Part shown: positions 34,733 to 42,346 of the stretch, piece by piece
How the letters are laid out: every line of letters starts with the position of its first letter
Numbering within the stretch: the first letter of the stretch is position 1
NCBI GenBank assembly: GCA_040223615.1
Contig: JAVKFY010000031.1
Location: forward strand, 62,001 to 126,000
Reading direction: 5' to 3'
Length of the DNA: 64,000 bases
Source: JAVKFY01 sp040223615
GTDB lineage: Bacteria; Pseudomonadota; Alphaproteobacteria; GCA-2731375
Program-made: the position numbers and the translations under genes
The notes under the pieces: generated by a model
Seen by the model: only the letters and a program-made list of their open reading frames with translations
The model's database searches: none
Told to the model about the DNA's origin: nothing

Positions 34733-35155
34733 ATGCGGATCGAGGGGCCGGCACAGCTCCGCAACACCACCGGACCGAAGCGCGCTGGCCGCGCTGGCGC
34801 CGGCGGTGGTGTTTTTCGGCTGCATGACGATGCCGAGGCAACCCGCGCCACCGGCAGCGCCGCGCCGGCACAGCCGGTCAGCGACGTCAACGCCTTGCTG
34901 GCATTGCAGGAATTGCCCGACGCCACCGAGGGCCGCAGCGCCGGCCTGAAACGCGGCGGCGAACTCCTGGATATGCTCGACCAGATGCGCCATGCGTTGC
35001 TGGTCGGCCGCATGCCCGAAGCGCAGCTCAAGCGCCTGCTCACCATGGTCCGCGCCCGCGCCGATGCGCCGATGGAGGCGGGCCTGCGCGATGTCCTGGG
35101 CGACATCGAGCTGCGCGCCGCCGTCGAACTGGCGAAATTCCAGCAGACTGGCTGA
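34733..35155 (+). CDS. fliX: Flagellar assembly regulator FliX
   Basis: A 140-residue protein divergent from flgI, the same arrangement as in Caulobacter. The N-terminus (MRIEGPAQLRNTTG) and the C-terminal helical domain (LDMLDQMRHALLVGRMPEAQLKRLLTMVRARA) fit FliX. FliX couples completion of early flagellar structure to the activity of the sigma-54 activator FlbD. flbD itself is not in the window. A short A/G-rich RBS (AAGAGGA) lies about 10 nt before the ATG. Confidence 0.9.
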   Translation: MRIEGPAQLRNTTGPKRAGRAGAGGGVFRLHDDAEATRATGSAAPAQPVSDVNALLALQELPDATEGRSAGLKRGGELLDMLDQMRHALLVGRMPEAQLKRLLTMVRARADAPMEAGLRDVLGDIELRAAVELAKFQQTG

Positions 35156-35274
35156 GGCCGTCTCACCGGGCCGTTCACGGCCGCCCCGCAATTCTGTTTC
35201 TTGATGCTGTCATCCGAGGCCGCTATATTCCCGGCCGCCAACGGAGGACGATCAGGTTTTTCAAGGGGTTATGC

Positions 35275-35694
<420 letters not shown>

Positions 35695-35715
35695 GCCCAC
35701 CGATATCAGACGCGT

Positions 35716-35747
35716 AAAGGGCCGGCCCCCTGGGGACCGGCCCTTTT
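35716..35747 (+). terminator. Rho-independent terminator after dksA
   Basis: AAAGGGCCGG at 35716-35725 pairs with CCGGCCCTTT at 35737-35746, and a short U-run follows. It begins 22 bp after the dksA stop. Confidence 0.88.
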
Positions 35748-35770
35748 CGTTCGTCCAGCTACACCCACCC

Positions 35771-35802
35771 GTCATGGCCCGGCTTGTCCGGGCCATCCAC
35801 GT
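35771..35802. repeat. Palindromic repeat (family A), left of GIY-YIG pseudogene
   Basis: A 32-bp unit whose core is a perfect 9-bp inverted repeat (ATGGCCCGG and complement) with a 5-nt loop. It is the exact reverse complement of 36163-36194 and nearly identical to 3518-3549. Confidence 0.9.
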
Positions 35803-35821
35803 CCCGCCGCTTACACCGGCG

Positions 35822-36108
35822 TCAGACCAGCGTATCGTAGAGGTCGTGCCAGTACGGATTGCCCTGGAGAATCAGGTTCACTTTCCAGCGCCGCGGCCAG
35901 CGCTTGATCCGCTTCTCGCGGCGAATGGCGCTTTCGATCGTGTCGTGCGGCTCGACATAGACGAGCCGTTGAGCCCGTAGCGCTTTGTGAAGCCGTCGAC
36001 GACGCCTGTCCGATGCTCCCAGGCACATTTCGGCCTGTTGCTGGTCGCGCCGGTGTAGAGGATGCCGTTCGGCTTGTTCGTGACGATATAGACCCAGCCC
36101 GCACGCAT
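35822..36108 (-). pseudogene. GIY-YIG nuclease, frameshifted
   Basis: Two overlapping frames together encode a typical small GIY-YIG nuclease of about 95 residues. The first (ATG at 36108) reads GWVYIVTNKPNGILYTGATSN...AWEHRTGVVDGFTKRYGLN. After a shift the second reads RLVYVEPHDTIESAIRREKRIKRW...NPYWHDLYDTLV. The join needs one extra base near 35968-35971 (CTCAA/CGG), which would restore YGLxRLVYVE. The usual GIY-YIG residues around LYTG are partly altered (T for I). It lies between inverted family A repeats. A sequencing error cannot be excluded. Confidence 0.8.
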
Positions 36109-36162
36109 TTGGCCATGATCGGCACCAAGGCCACATACGGCAAAGACATTGCTGGTTCGAAG

Positions 36163-36194
36163 ACGTGGATGGCCCGGACAAGCCGGGCCATGAC
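36163..36194. repeat. Palindromic repeat (family A), right of GIY-YIG pseudogene
   Basis: The exact reverse complement of 35771-35802 over 32 bp. The pair encloses the nuclease pseudogene as a 424-bp unit between dksA and flgH. Confidence 0.9.
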
Positions 36195-36241
36195 ACGATC
36201 TTGCGGGATATTCGGGGCCGTTACGCGTCGTTCAACTGCCC

Positions 36242-36994
36242 TCAGAACGGGAACACGATGTCGAATATCTGCTGGCCGTAGCGCGGCTGTTGCAGGTCGG
36301 AGAGCTGGCCCTTGCCGCCGTAGCTGATCCGCGCCTCGGCGATCTGGGTGTGCTTGACCGTGTTGTCGGCGGTGATGTCTTCCGGTCGCACCACGCCGGA
36401 GATGGTCAGGATGCGCAGCTCGTAGTTCACCCGCACTTCCTGGCGCCCGGTGATCACCAGGTTCCCGTTCGGCAGGTTCTGGGTCACGATCGCCGCCACG
36501 GTCAGGCTGATCTGCTCCTTGCGGTTCGACGTGCCCCGGCCGCGGCTGGTCGATTCCGAGCCCAGGCTGACCAGGTTGGTCGGATCGACCGCTTCCGGCA
36601 GGATCCGTGCCAGGCTGCCCTCGTAGCCCAGGATCGAGGAGGCGTTGGCATCCTCGTCCGAGGTCCGCGTGCGCTCGGTCTCGTTGTCGATCTGGGCCTC
36701 GTCGTCGATCGCGATGTTGACGGTCAGGATGTCGCCGATCTGCGCCGCGCGCTGGTCCTTGAAGAAGGCGCGGGCGCCGGGCCGCCACAGCGAATTGGCC
36801 TGGCGCACTTCCGGCTGCGGTCGCGGCATCGGCAGCGCCACCGGCTGGTAGCCGCGCTCGGCCACCGGGTTCTGGATCGTGGTCATCTGCGGCGCGCTGC
36901 CGACTTCCGACAGCCGGCTCACGGCGTTGCAGCCGGCCATCAGCATCGCCGCCGCCACCGGCACGGCCAGGCGCGAAAACCTGCGGTAGCTCAT
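36242..36994 (-). CDS. flgH: Flagellar L-ring protein FlgH
   Basis: A 250-residue outer-membrane lipoprotein. The signal peptide ends in the lipobox LMAGC (Cys22). The mature part has NSLWRPGARAFFKDQRAAQIGDILTVNI, DITADNTVKHTQIAEARISYGGKG and the C-terminal QQIFDIVFPF. FlgH forms the L-ring in the outer membrane. It is the last gene of flgF-flgG-flgA-flgH, 13 bp after flgA. Confidence 0.96.
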   Translation of the reverse strand: MSYRRFSRLAVPVAAAMLMAGCNAVSRLSEVGSAPQMTTIQNPVAERGYQPVALPMPRPQPEVRQANSLWRPGARAFFKDQRAAQIGDILTVNIAIDDEAQIDNETERTRTSDEDANASSILGYEGSLARILPEAVDPTNLVSLGSESTSRGRGTSNRKEQISLTVAAIVTQNLPNGNLVITGRQEVRVNYELRILTISGVVRPEDITADNTVKHTQIAEARISYGGKGQLSDLQQPRYGQQIFDIVFPF

Positions 36995-37007
36995 CCTCGA
37001 TACTCCC

Positions 37008-37694
37008 TTAGCGCAGCGCGACCTGGCGGCCGTCGTCGATGCGGACCTGGTTCGGTCCGATCACGGTGCCCTGCACGGTGCGCTTGCTTTGAATGTTGAT
37101 CAGCGAAATCGTCTCGCCGTCGGCGCCGTTCTCCAACGCCCGCCCGGTGGCGGTGAGCAGCAGGCCGGGCCCGGACAGCACCATCGTCACCAGCGTGCCC
37201 TTGCGCACCACGCGCGGCAGGGTGAGCTCGCGGATGCTGACCGGATGACCGGCGCGCAGCGCGCGCTTGGCGGCATGCCCGACGATGGCGCCGGCCGTGG
37301 TGACGGCGTGGTTGCCGAGCCGGCCGCTGGCCAGCTCGATCCAGTTCAGGTCGCTCTCGCGGATCACCCGGCCAGCGGCGATGGTGCGCACCGGCACCGG
37401 CACCTCGATCATGCGATCGACCCGGCCGCCCAGCCGCACCTGGCGGCTGACGTCGCCGACCGCGAGGGTGACGGTGGCGGTGAACCGGCCGGTGGACGGG
37501 TCCAGCGTGTTGACCACCACTTCCGGGGCCTCGCCGAAGGCGGTGGTGCCCGGGGTGGTGAAGGTGACCAGCAACCGGCCCTCCAGCCCGCGTGCCCGCA
37601 ACGCCATCTCGGTGGCATCGGTCAGCGCGTCGGCCCCGGCCGGAGCCGGCAGCAGCAGCATGAAGATCAGTGTCAGCAGCCAGCGCATCGTCAT
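37008..37694 (-). CDS. flgA: P-ring assembly chaperone FlgA
   Basis: A 228-residue exported protein: signal peptide WLLTLIFMLLLPAPAGADA, then a SAF domain with VPVRTIAAGRVIRESDLNWIEL and LRAGHPVSIRELTLPRVVRKGTLVTMVL. FlgA is the periplasmic chaperone for P-ring (FlgI) assembly. A second Met two codons in (37688) is an equal start candidate. It lies 17 bp after flgG. Confidence 0.93.
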   Translation of the reverse strand: MTMRWLLTLIFMLLLPAPAGADALTDATEMALRARGLEGRLLVTFTTPGTTAFGEAPEVVVNTLDPSTGRFTATVTLAVGDVSRQVRLGGRVDRMIEVPVPVRTIAAGRVIRESDLNWIELASGRLGNHAVTTAGAIVGHAAKRALRAGHPVSIRELTLPRVVRKGTLVTMVLSGPGLLLTATGRALENGADGETISLINIQSKRTVQGTVIGPNQVRIDDGRQVALR

Positions 37695-37711
37695 CCTCCC
37701 GGTCAGCCCGA

Positions 37712-38497
37712 TCAGCGCAGCGTCGATGTGGTGCGCAGCATTTCGTCGGCGGTGGTGATCACCTTGGAGTTCATCTCGTAGGCCCGCTGGGCCTGGATCA
37801 GCATGGTGATCTCCTGCACCGCGTTCACGTTCGAGGTCTCCAGGAAGCCCTGCAGCACGGTGCCGTAGCCGGGACTGCCAGGTACGCTGAGCGCCGCCGC
37901 GCCGGATGCCGGCGTCTCCTTCAGCAGGTTGTCGCCAACCAGTTCCAGGCCGGCGTCGTTGAAGAAGATCGCCAGTTCGAGCTGGCCGACGATCTGCGGG
38001 TCGACCTGGCCGTCGATCTTTACCGAGACCTCGCCGCTCTCGTTGATGTCGACGCTGACCGCGTCCTGCGGGATGGTGATGCCCGGCTGCACGGTATAGC
38101 CGTTCTGGGTCACCATCTGGCCGGTCGGGCTGAGCTGGAACGAGCCGGCGCGAGTATAGGCGTCCTCGCCGCTGGGTAGCTGCACCCGGAAGTAGCCGTT
38201 GCCCTGGATGGCAATGTCGAAGCGGTTCTTGGTGTCGGTCAGGTTGCCCTGCTCGTTGATCCGGTAGACCGCCGCGGTGCGCACGCCGACGCCGAGCTGC
38301 ACGCCGGCCGGGACCACCGTGCCGGCGTCCGACGACTGCGAGCCGACCCGGTTCAGGTCCTGGTACAACAGGTCCTGGAATTCCGCGCGTTGGCGCTTGT
38401 AGCCAGTGGTCGCCATGTTGGCGATGTTGTTCGACAGCACGTCGACGTTGAGCTGCTGCGCCAGCATGCCGGTGGCGGCGATACTCAGGCTTCTCAT
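37712..38497 (-). CDS. flgG: Distal rod protein FlgG
   Basis: A 261-residue axial protein with the N-terminal rod motif (SLSIAATGMLAQQLNVDVLSNNIANMATTGYKR), the core FDIAIQGNGYFRVQLP, and the C-terminal SNVNAVQEITMLIQAQRAYEMNSKVI helix. It is exported through the flagellar type III system and forms the distal rod. It has the normal length for FlgG. Confidence 0.97.
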   Translation of the reverse strand: MRSLSIAATGMLAQQLNVDVLSNNIANMATTGYKRQRAEFQDLLYQDLNRVGSQSSDAGTVVPAGVQLGVGVRTAAVYRINEQGNLTDTKNRFDIAIQGNGYFRVQLPSGEDAYTRAGSFQLSPTGQMVTQNGYTVQPGITIPQDAVSVDINESGEVSVKIDGQVDPQIVGQLELAIFFNDAGLELVGDNLLKETPASGAAALSVPGSPGYGTVLQGFLETSNVNAVQEITMLIQAQRAYEMNSKVITTADEMLRTTSTLR

Positions 38498-38537
38498 GAT
38501 CTGTCCTGGTCCCTGATCTTGTCTGTCGTCGGGCGGT

Positions 38538-39260
38538 TCAGGCGGAGGCGCCCAGTGTGCGGATCGCCCGCAGGCGGATTTCCTTGTCGCTCTCGATCAG
38601 CTGCGCGGTGGTCTGGTAGGCGCGCAGCACCTCGGTCATGTGGGTCATCTCCAGCACCGGCTTGACGTTGGAGCCTTCGATGAAGCCCTGGGTGACCCGT
38701 GCGTCGTCGGCCGGCTGGGCCACGTCGTCGGTGCGGAACAGGCTGTTGCCGACCGGGGTGAGCGAATATTCGTTGTCGAACTCGACCAGCGACAGGCGGC
38801 CGATCGGCCCGTTGCGGTCGCTGACCGTGCCGTCGGCGCGGATCAGGATGTCCTGAGGATTGGTGCCGACGCTGATCGGCGCGCCGGCGTCGTCGAGCAC
38901 CGGCAGGCCGGTATCGGTGACCAGCCGGCCGTCGGCGTCGGCGCGGAAGTGGCCGTTGCGGGTGTAGCGCGGGCCGTCCTCGCCCTGCACCACGAAGAAG
39001 CCGGGGCCGCTGATCGCCATGTCGAGGCGCGCGTCGGTGCGCTGTTGCGTGCCCTCGTCCAGGCTCGGCACGACATAGGCATCCTGCACGAAGGAAACCT
39101 GCTGGTCGGCGCCGATTTCGCTCAACACCTCTTCGAAGACCATGCGCTTGGAGCGATAGGCGGTGGTGTTCATGTTCGCCAGGTTGTTGGCGATCAGCTC
39201 CATCTCGCGGCGCAGCGCCATCTGCTGCGACAGGGCGATATAGGCTGTGTTCTCGGTCAT
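38538..39260 (-). CDS. flgF: Proximal rod protein FlgF
   Basis: A 240-residue axial protein: LSQQMALRREMELIANNLANMNTTAYRS at the start, LDMAISGPGFFVVQ in the core and EGSNVKPVLEMTHMTEVLRAYQTTAQLI at the end. The ATG at 39260 is chosen because the rod motif begins there; an upstream extension has no support. It leads flgF-flgG-flgA-flgH, driven by a sigma-54 element 41 bp upstream. Confidence 0.95.
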   Translation of the reverse strand: MTENTAYIALSQQMALRREMELIANNLANMNTTAYRSKRMVFEEVLSEIGADQQVSFVQDAYVVPSLDEGTQQRTDARLDMAISGPGFFVVQGEDGPRYTRNGHFRADADGRLVTDTGLPVLDDAGAPISVGTNPQDILIRADGTVSDRNGPIGRLSLVEFDNEYSLTPVGNSLFRTDDVAQPADDARVTQGFIEGSNVKPVLEMTHMTEVLRAYQTTAQLIESDKEIRLRAIRTLGASA

Positions 39261-39300
39261 CGTCGGTTCCGCTTTGCGCACGATTGGCGCTGAAGCCAGG

Positions 39301-39316
39301 TGCATGCGCTGTGCCA
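39301..39316 (-). promoter_or_regulatory. Sigma-54 promoter of flgF-flgG-flgA-flgH
   Basis: Read on the minus strand it is TGGCACAGCGCATGCA, fitting TGGCAC-N5-(A/T)TGC with GG and GC placed correctly. The start site would be near 39289, about 29 nt before the flgF ATG. Confidence 0.72.
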
Positions 39317-39390
39317 CGCCCTTGCAGCCAAACAAATCAACGGTTTAACCGAGAGATGGACGGGCCGGGGCGGGCGTCCGCGCAGCCCTT

Positions 39391-39410
39391 GCCCGGCAAA
39401 AGCTGCCCGC
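39391..39410. promoter_or_regulatory. ftr-like (FlbD-type) site between flgF and fliL
   Basis: GCCCGGCAAAAGCTGCCCGC is an imperfect version of the same inverted repeat, 75-94 bp upstream of the flgF sigma-54 element on the minus strand. A second CCCGGCAAGCCGG motif (39412-39424) adjoins it. Confidence 0.5.
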
Positions 39411-39510
39411 ACCCGGCAAGCCGGCCGCCATCGCAGCGGCGCACAACAGGTTATTAACCAACGCTCGCTAGCTTGGTCTCGAAACCGTCCATTGAGAGGA
39501 CACATACGAG

Positions 39511-40068
39511 ATGGCCGACGATAACGCCGACGCGCCTGCCGATGGTGGTGCCGGCGGCGGCAAGAAGAAGCTGGCCGGCAAGAAGCTGGTCCTGTTCATC
39601 GCGCTGCCCCTGCTGCTGTTGCTGATCGGCGGCGGCGCCGGCGCGTTTTTCCTGCTAGGCGGCGAAGAGCACGGCGAAGAGCAAAGCGCCGACGCCGGCA
39701 ACGGCGAGGGCAATGCCGATGCCGAGCCCGGCACCAGCGACGAGCTGCTGAAGGACCTGAACAAGATCACCTTCCTGGATATGCCGGAGATCCTGGTGAA
39801 CCTGAACGGCGGCGGCAAACAGGCCAATTACCTGAAGGTCAACGTCGCGCTGGAACTGGACGATCCGGAATCGGTGAAGGCGGTCAACGCCGTGCTGCCG
39901 CGCGTGGTCGACAGCTTCAACGTCTACTTGCGCGAACTGCGGCTGGAGGACCTGTCCGGCTCGGCCGGCCTGGTGCGGCTGAAAGAGGAACTGATGGTGC
40001 GGATCAACACGTCGCTTGGCGGGTCCCACGTGAAGGACATCCTGTTCAAGGAAATGCTGGTCCAGTAG
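39511..40068 (+). CDS. fliL: Flagellar basal-body protein FliL
   Basis: A 185-residue protein with a lysine-rich cytoplasmic N-terminus, one membrane helix (LVLFIALPLLLLLIGGGAGAFFLL), an acidic linker and a periplasmic FliL domain (FLDMPEILVNLNGGGKQANYLKVNVALEL). FliL encloses the stator and supports torque. It heads the operon fliL-fliM-DUF6468-motE and a TTATTAACC half-site (39451-39459) lies 51 bp upstream; no complete CtrA box was found. Confidence 0.95.
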   Translation: MADDNADAPADGGAGGGKKKLAGKKLVLFIALPLLLLLIGGGAGAFFLLGGEEHGEEQSADAGNGEGNADAEPGTSDELLKDLNKITFLDMPEILVNLNGGGKQANYLKVNVALELDDPESVKAVNAVLPRVVDSFNVYLRELRLEDLSGSAGLVRLKEELMVRINTSLGGSHVKDILFKEMLVQ

Positions 40069-40102
40069 GGCCGGCGCCGGAGTATGCGGGTAGGCGCACG
40101 AC

Positions 40103-41251
40103 ATGGCTGACGAGAACGACGAGACCGAAGACGACGACGGCGCCGCGGGCGCCGCTGCGGCCGAGGATGACGGCGGCGCCGGCGGCGGCGACGGCGGCGG
40201 CAGTTCCTTCGACGAGGACATGGCGGCCGAATGGGCCGCGATGATCGACGATGAGGAAGAGGAGGATGTCGATACCAACACCTCCGGCCGCGTCCTCAAT
40301 CAGGATGAGATCGACAGCCTGCTGGGCTTCGATGCCGACGACGACGGTGGCGCGGAGCGCACCGGCATACGCGCGATCATCGATTCCGCGCTGGTCTCCT
40401 ACGAACGCCTGCCGATGCTGGAGGTGGTGTTCGACCGGCTGGTGCGCGTGCTCTCGACCTCGATGCGCAACTTCACGTCGGACAACGTGGAAGTCTCGCT
40501 CGACAACATCACCTCGATCCGGTTCGGCGACTACGTGAACTCGATCCCGCTGCCGGCGATGCTGACCGTGTTCCGCGCCCGAGAGTGGGACAATTACGGC
40601 CTGATGACGGTCGACAGTTCGCTGATCTACTCGATCGTCGACGTGCTGCTCGGCGGCCGTCGCGGCACTGCCGCGATGCGCATCGAGGGACGGCCCTATA
40701 CCACCATCGAGCTCTCCCTGGTGGAGCGCATGGCGCAGGTGGTGATGGCCGACCTATCGGCGTCGTTCGAGCCGCTGAGCCCGGTGCAGTTCGAGTTCGA
40801 CCGGCTGGAGACCAATCCGCGTTTCGCCACCATCGCGCGGCCGGCCAACGCCGCCGTGCTGGTCCGTCTGCGTATCGACATGGAGGATCGCGGCGGCCGG
40901 CTGGAGATGGTGCTGCCCTACGCCACGCTGGAGCCGGTGCGTGAGCTGCTGCTTCAGATGTTCATGGGCGAGAAGTTCGGCCGTGACTCGATCTGGGAGA
41001 GTCACCTGGCGACCGAACTGTGGTCCACCGACATCGAGATCGAGGCGGTGCTGGAGGAACAGACCATGTTGCTCGGTGATTTCATGAAGCTGGAAGTCGG
41101 CAGCACGCTGATGCTGAACCGCACGCCTTCGTCGGTGATCGACCTGCGCTGCGGCGGCATCCCGCTGGTGCATGGCCGGATGGGCCGTGCCGGCAACCAG
41201 ATCGCGGTCCGTGTCGAGGACTCGCTGAAAAAGCTGCAGGCCGCCGGATGA
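40103..41251 (+). CDS. fliM: Flagellar motor switch protein FliM
   Basis: A 382-residue C-ring protein. The N-terminal 55 residues are very acidic and Gly/Ala-rich, then GRVLNQDEIDSLLGF forms the CheY-binding segment. The middle domain (LPMLEVVFDRLVRVLSTSMRNF) and C-terminal SpoA-like domain (MKLEVGSTLMLN...IPLVHGRMGRAGNQIAVRV) are complete. FliM sets rotation direction. An acidic extension before the CheY-binding peptide is longer than usual. It ends overlapping the DUF6468 gene by 4 bp. Confidence 0.96.
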   Translation: MADENDETEDDDGAAGAAAAEDDGGAGGGDGGGSSFDEDMAAEWAAMIDDEEEEDVDTNTSGRVLNQDEIDSLLGFDADDDGGAERTGIRAIIDSALVSYERLPMLEVVFDRLVRVLSTSMRNFTSDNVEVSLDNITSIRFGDYVNSIPLPAMLTVFRAREWDNYGLMTVDSSLIYSIVDVLLGGRRGTAAMRIEGRPYTTIELSLVERMAQVVMADLSASFEPLSPVQFEFDRLETNPRFATIARPANAAVLVRLRIDMEDRGGRLEMVLPYATLEPVRELLLQMFMGEKFGRDSIWESHLATELWSTDIEIEAVLEEQTMLLGDFMKLEVGSTLMLNRTPSSVIDLRCGGIPLVHGRMGRAGNQIAVRVEDSLKKLQAAG

Positions 41252-41661
41252 GTTTCACCTATCTGCTCGATGGTCTGGTCGCGGTGCTGCTCGTCGTGAC
41301 CGTGGGCTATTGCGTGATCCTGCACCGCAGGCTCGGTGCCTTGCGCGACTCGCAGAACGATCTGGAGAAGCTGCTCGGTGCCTTCGCCGAGGCCACCGAG
41401 AGTGCCCGCCGTGGCGTCGCCGAACTGCGCGCCGCCGGCGATCAGGTCGGCCAGGAGCTGCAGGCCAGGGTCGATGCCGCGCGCATCCTGCGCGACGAAC
41501 TGGAAATGATCGCGGATACCGGCAACGACCTGGCCGACCGCCTCGACCAGCGGCTGATGGAGCGCAAGGAGGCGGTCACCGAGGCCACCTCGCAGCGCCG
41601 CGCGCCGCCGATGTCGGAATCCGAACGTGAGTTGATGGTCGCGCTGCGCCAGGCGCGCTGA
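41248..41661 (+). CDS. DUF6468 protein of the fliL-fliM operon
   Basis: A 137-residue protein with one N-terminal membrane segment (LLDGLVAVLLVVTVGYCVIL) and a coiled-coil cytoplasmic part. This matches the DUF6468 proteins that lie between fliM and motE-like genes in Rhodospirillales. The start overlaps the fliM stop (ATGA). Its role in flagella is inferred from conserved position only. Confidence 0.83.
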   Translation: MSFTYLLDGLVAVLLVVTVGYCVILHRRLGALRDSQNDLEKLLGAFAEATESARRGVAELRAAGDQVGQELQARVDAARILRDELEMIADTGNDLADRLDQRLMERKEAVTEATSQRRAPPMSESERELMVALRQAR

Positions 41662-41686
41662 GCGGCCGGGGAGGTCACGAGACAAC

Positions 41687-42346
41687 ATGCTGGATCGAGT
41701 TCGTATTCTGCCGGTGCTGATCTTCGCCGCGGTCCTGCTGTTCGGCGTCAAGGTGGAAAGCCTGTGGCGCGGCAGCACCGTCGTTGCGCCCGCCGCTGCC
41801 CAAGCCGAGAAGCCGGCCGACGCGGCCAAGGCCGACGACGAGGCCAAGCCGGCGGCGGCAGGCGGCGACAAGGTCGCCGAGGCCAAGACCGAGACCGCCG
41901 CTGCGCCGCCGCCGCGCCGCCCGGGCAATTTCTCGGCGGCGGAGCTGGATGTGCTGCAGCGGCTGTCGGCCAGGCGCGAACAGCTCGACGCCCGAGCCGG
42001 CGAGCTCGACGTGCGCGAGAGTCTGCTGAAGGCGGCGGAAAAGCGCCTCGATGGCAAGGTCGCGCAACTCAAGGAACTGGAGGGCCGGATCCAGGCGTTG
42101 CTGAAGCAGCATGACGAGGAAGCGGAGGCCAAGCTGAAGAGCCTGGTGAAGATGTACGAGACGATGAAGCCGAAGGACGCCGCGCGCATCTTCGAGCAGC
42201 TCGATCTCGACATCCTGCTCGACGTCGCCGAACGCATGCGCGAGGCCAAGATGGCGCCGATCATGGCCAAGATGACGCCCGCCAAGGCCATGGAAGTCAC
42301 CGTGGAGCTGGCGCAGCGTCGCAAGCTGCCGGTGTCCGGCGGCTGA
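41687..42346 (+). CDS. MotE-like flagellar protein
   Basis: A 219-residue protein with one N-terminal membrane segment (ILPVLIFAAVLLFGVKV), an Ala/Lys/Pro-rich linker, a coiled coil, and a C-terminal MgtE-N-like domain (YETMKPKDAARIFEQLDLDILLDVAERMREAKMAPIMAKM). This is the MotE/FliG-associated domain layout; in Sinorhizobium MotE is a chaperone for the periplasmic motor protein MotC. It overlaps the next gene by one base. Confidence 0.85.
   Translation: MLDRVRILPVLIFAAVLLFGVKVESLWRGSTVVAPAAAQAEKPADAAKADDEAKPAAAGGDKVAEAKTETAAAPPPRRPGNFSAAELDVLQRLSARREQLDARAGELDVRESLLKAAEKRLDGKVAQLKELEGRIQALLKQHDEEAEAKLKSLVKMYETMKPKDAARIFEQLDLDILLDVAERMREAKMAPIMAKMTPAKAMEVTVELAQRRKLPVSGG

Noticed and set aside
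35822..36196. A 124-residue gene starting at 36196
   Set aside because: Its N-terminal part is translated from the palindromic repeat and a shifted nuclease frame; only its C-terminal part is real GIY-YIG sequence.
39451..39459. A CtrA box before fliL
   Set aside because: Only one TTAA half-site is present; the second half does not occur at the right spacing.
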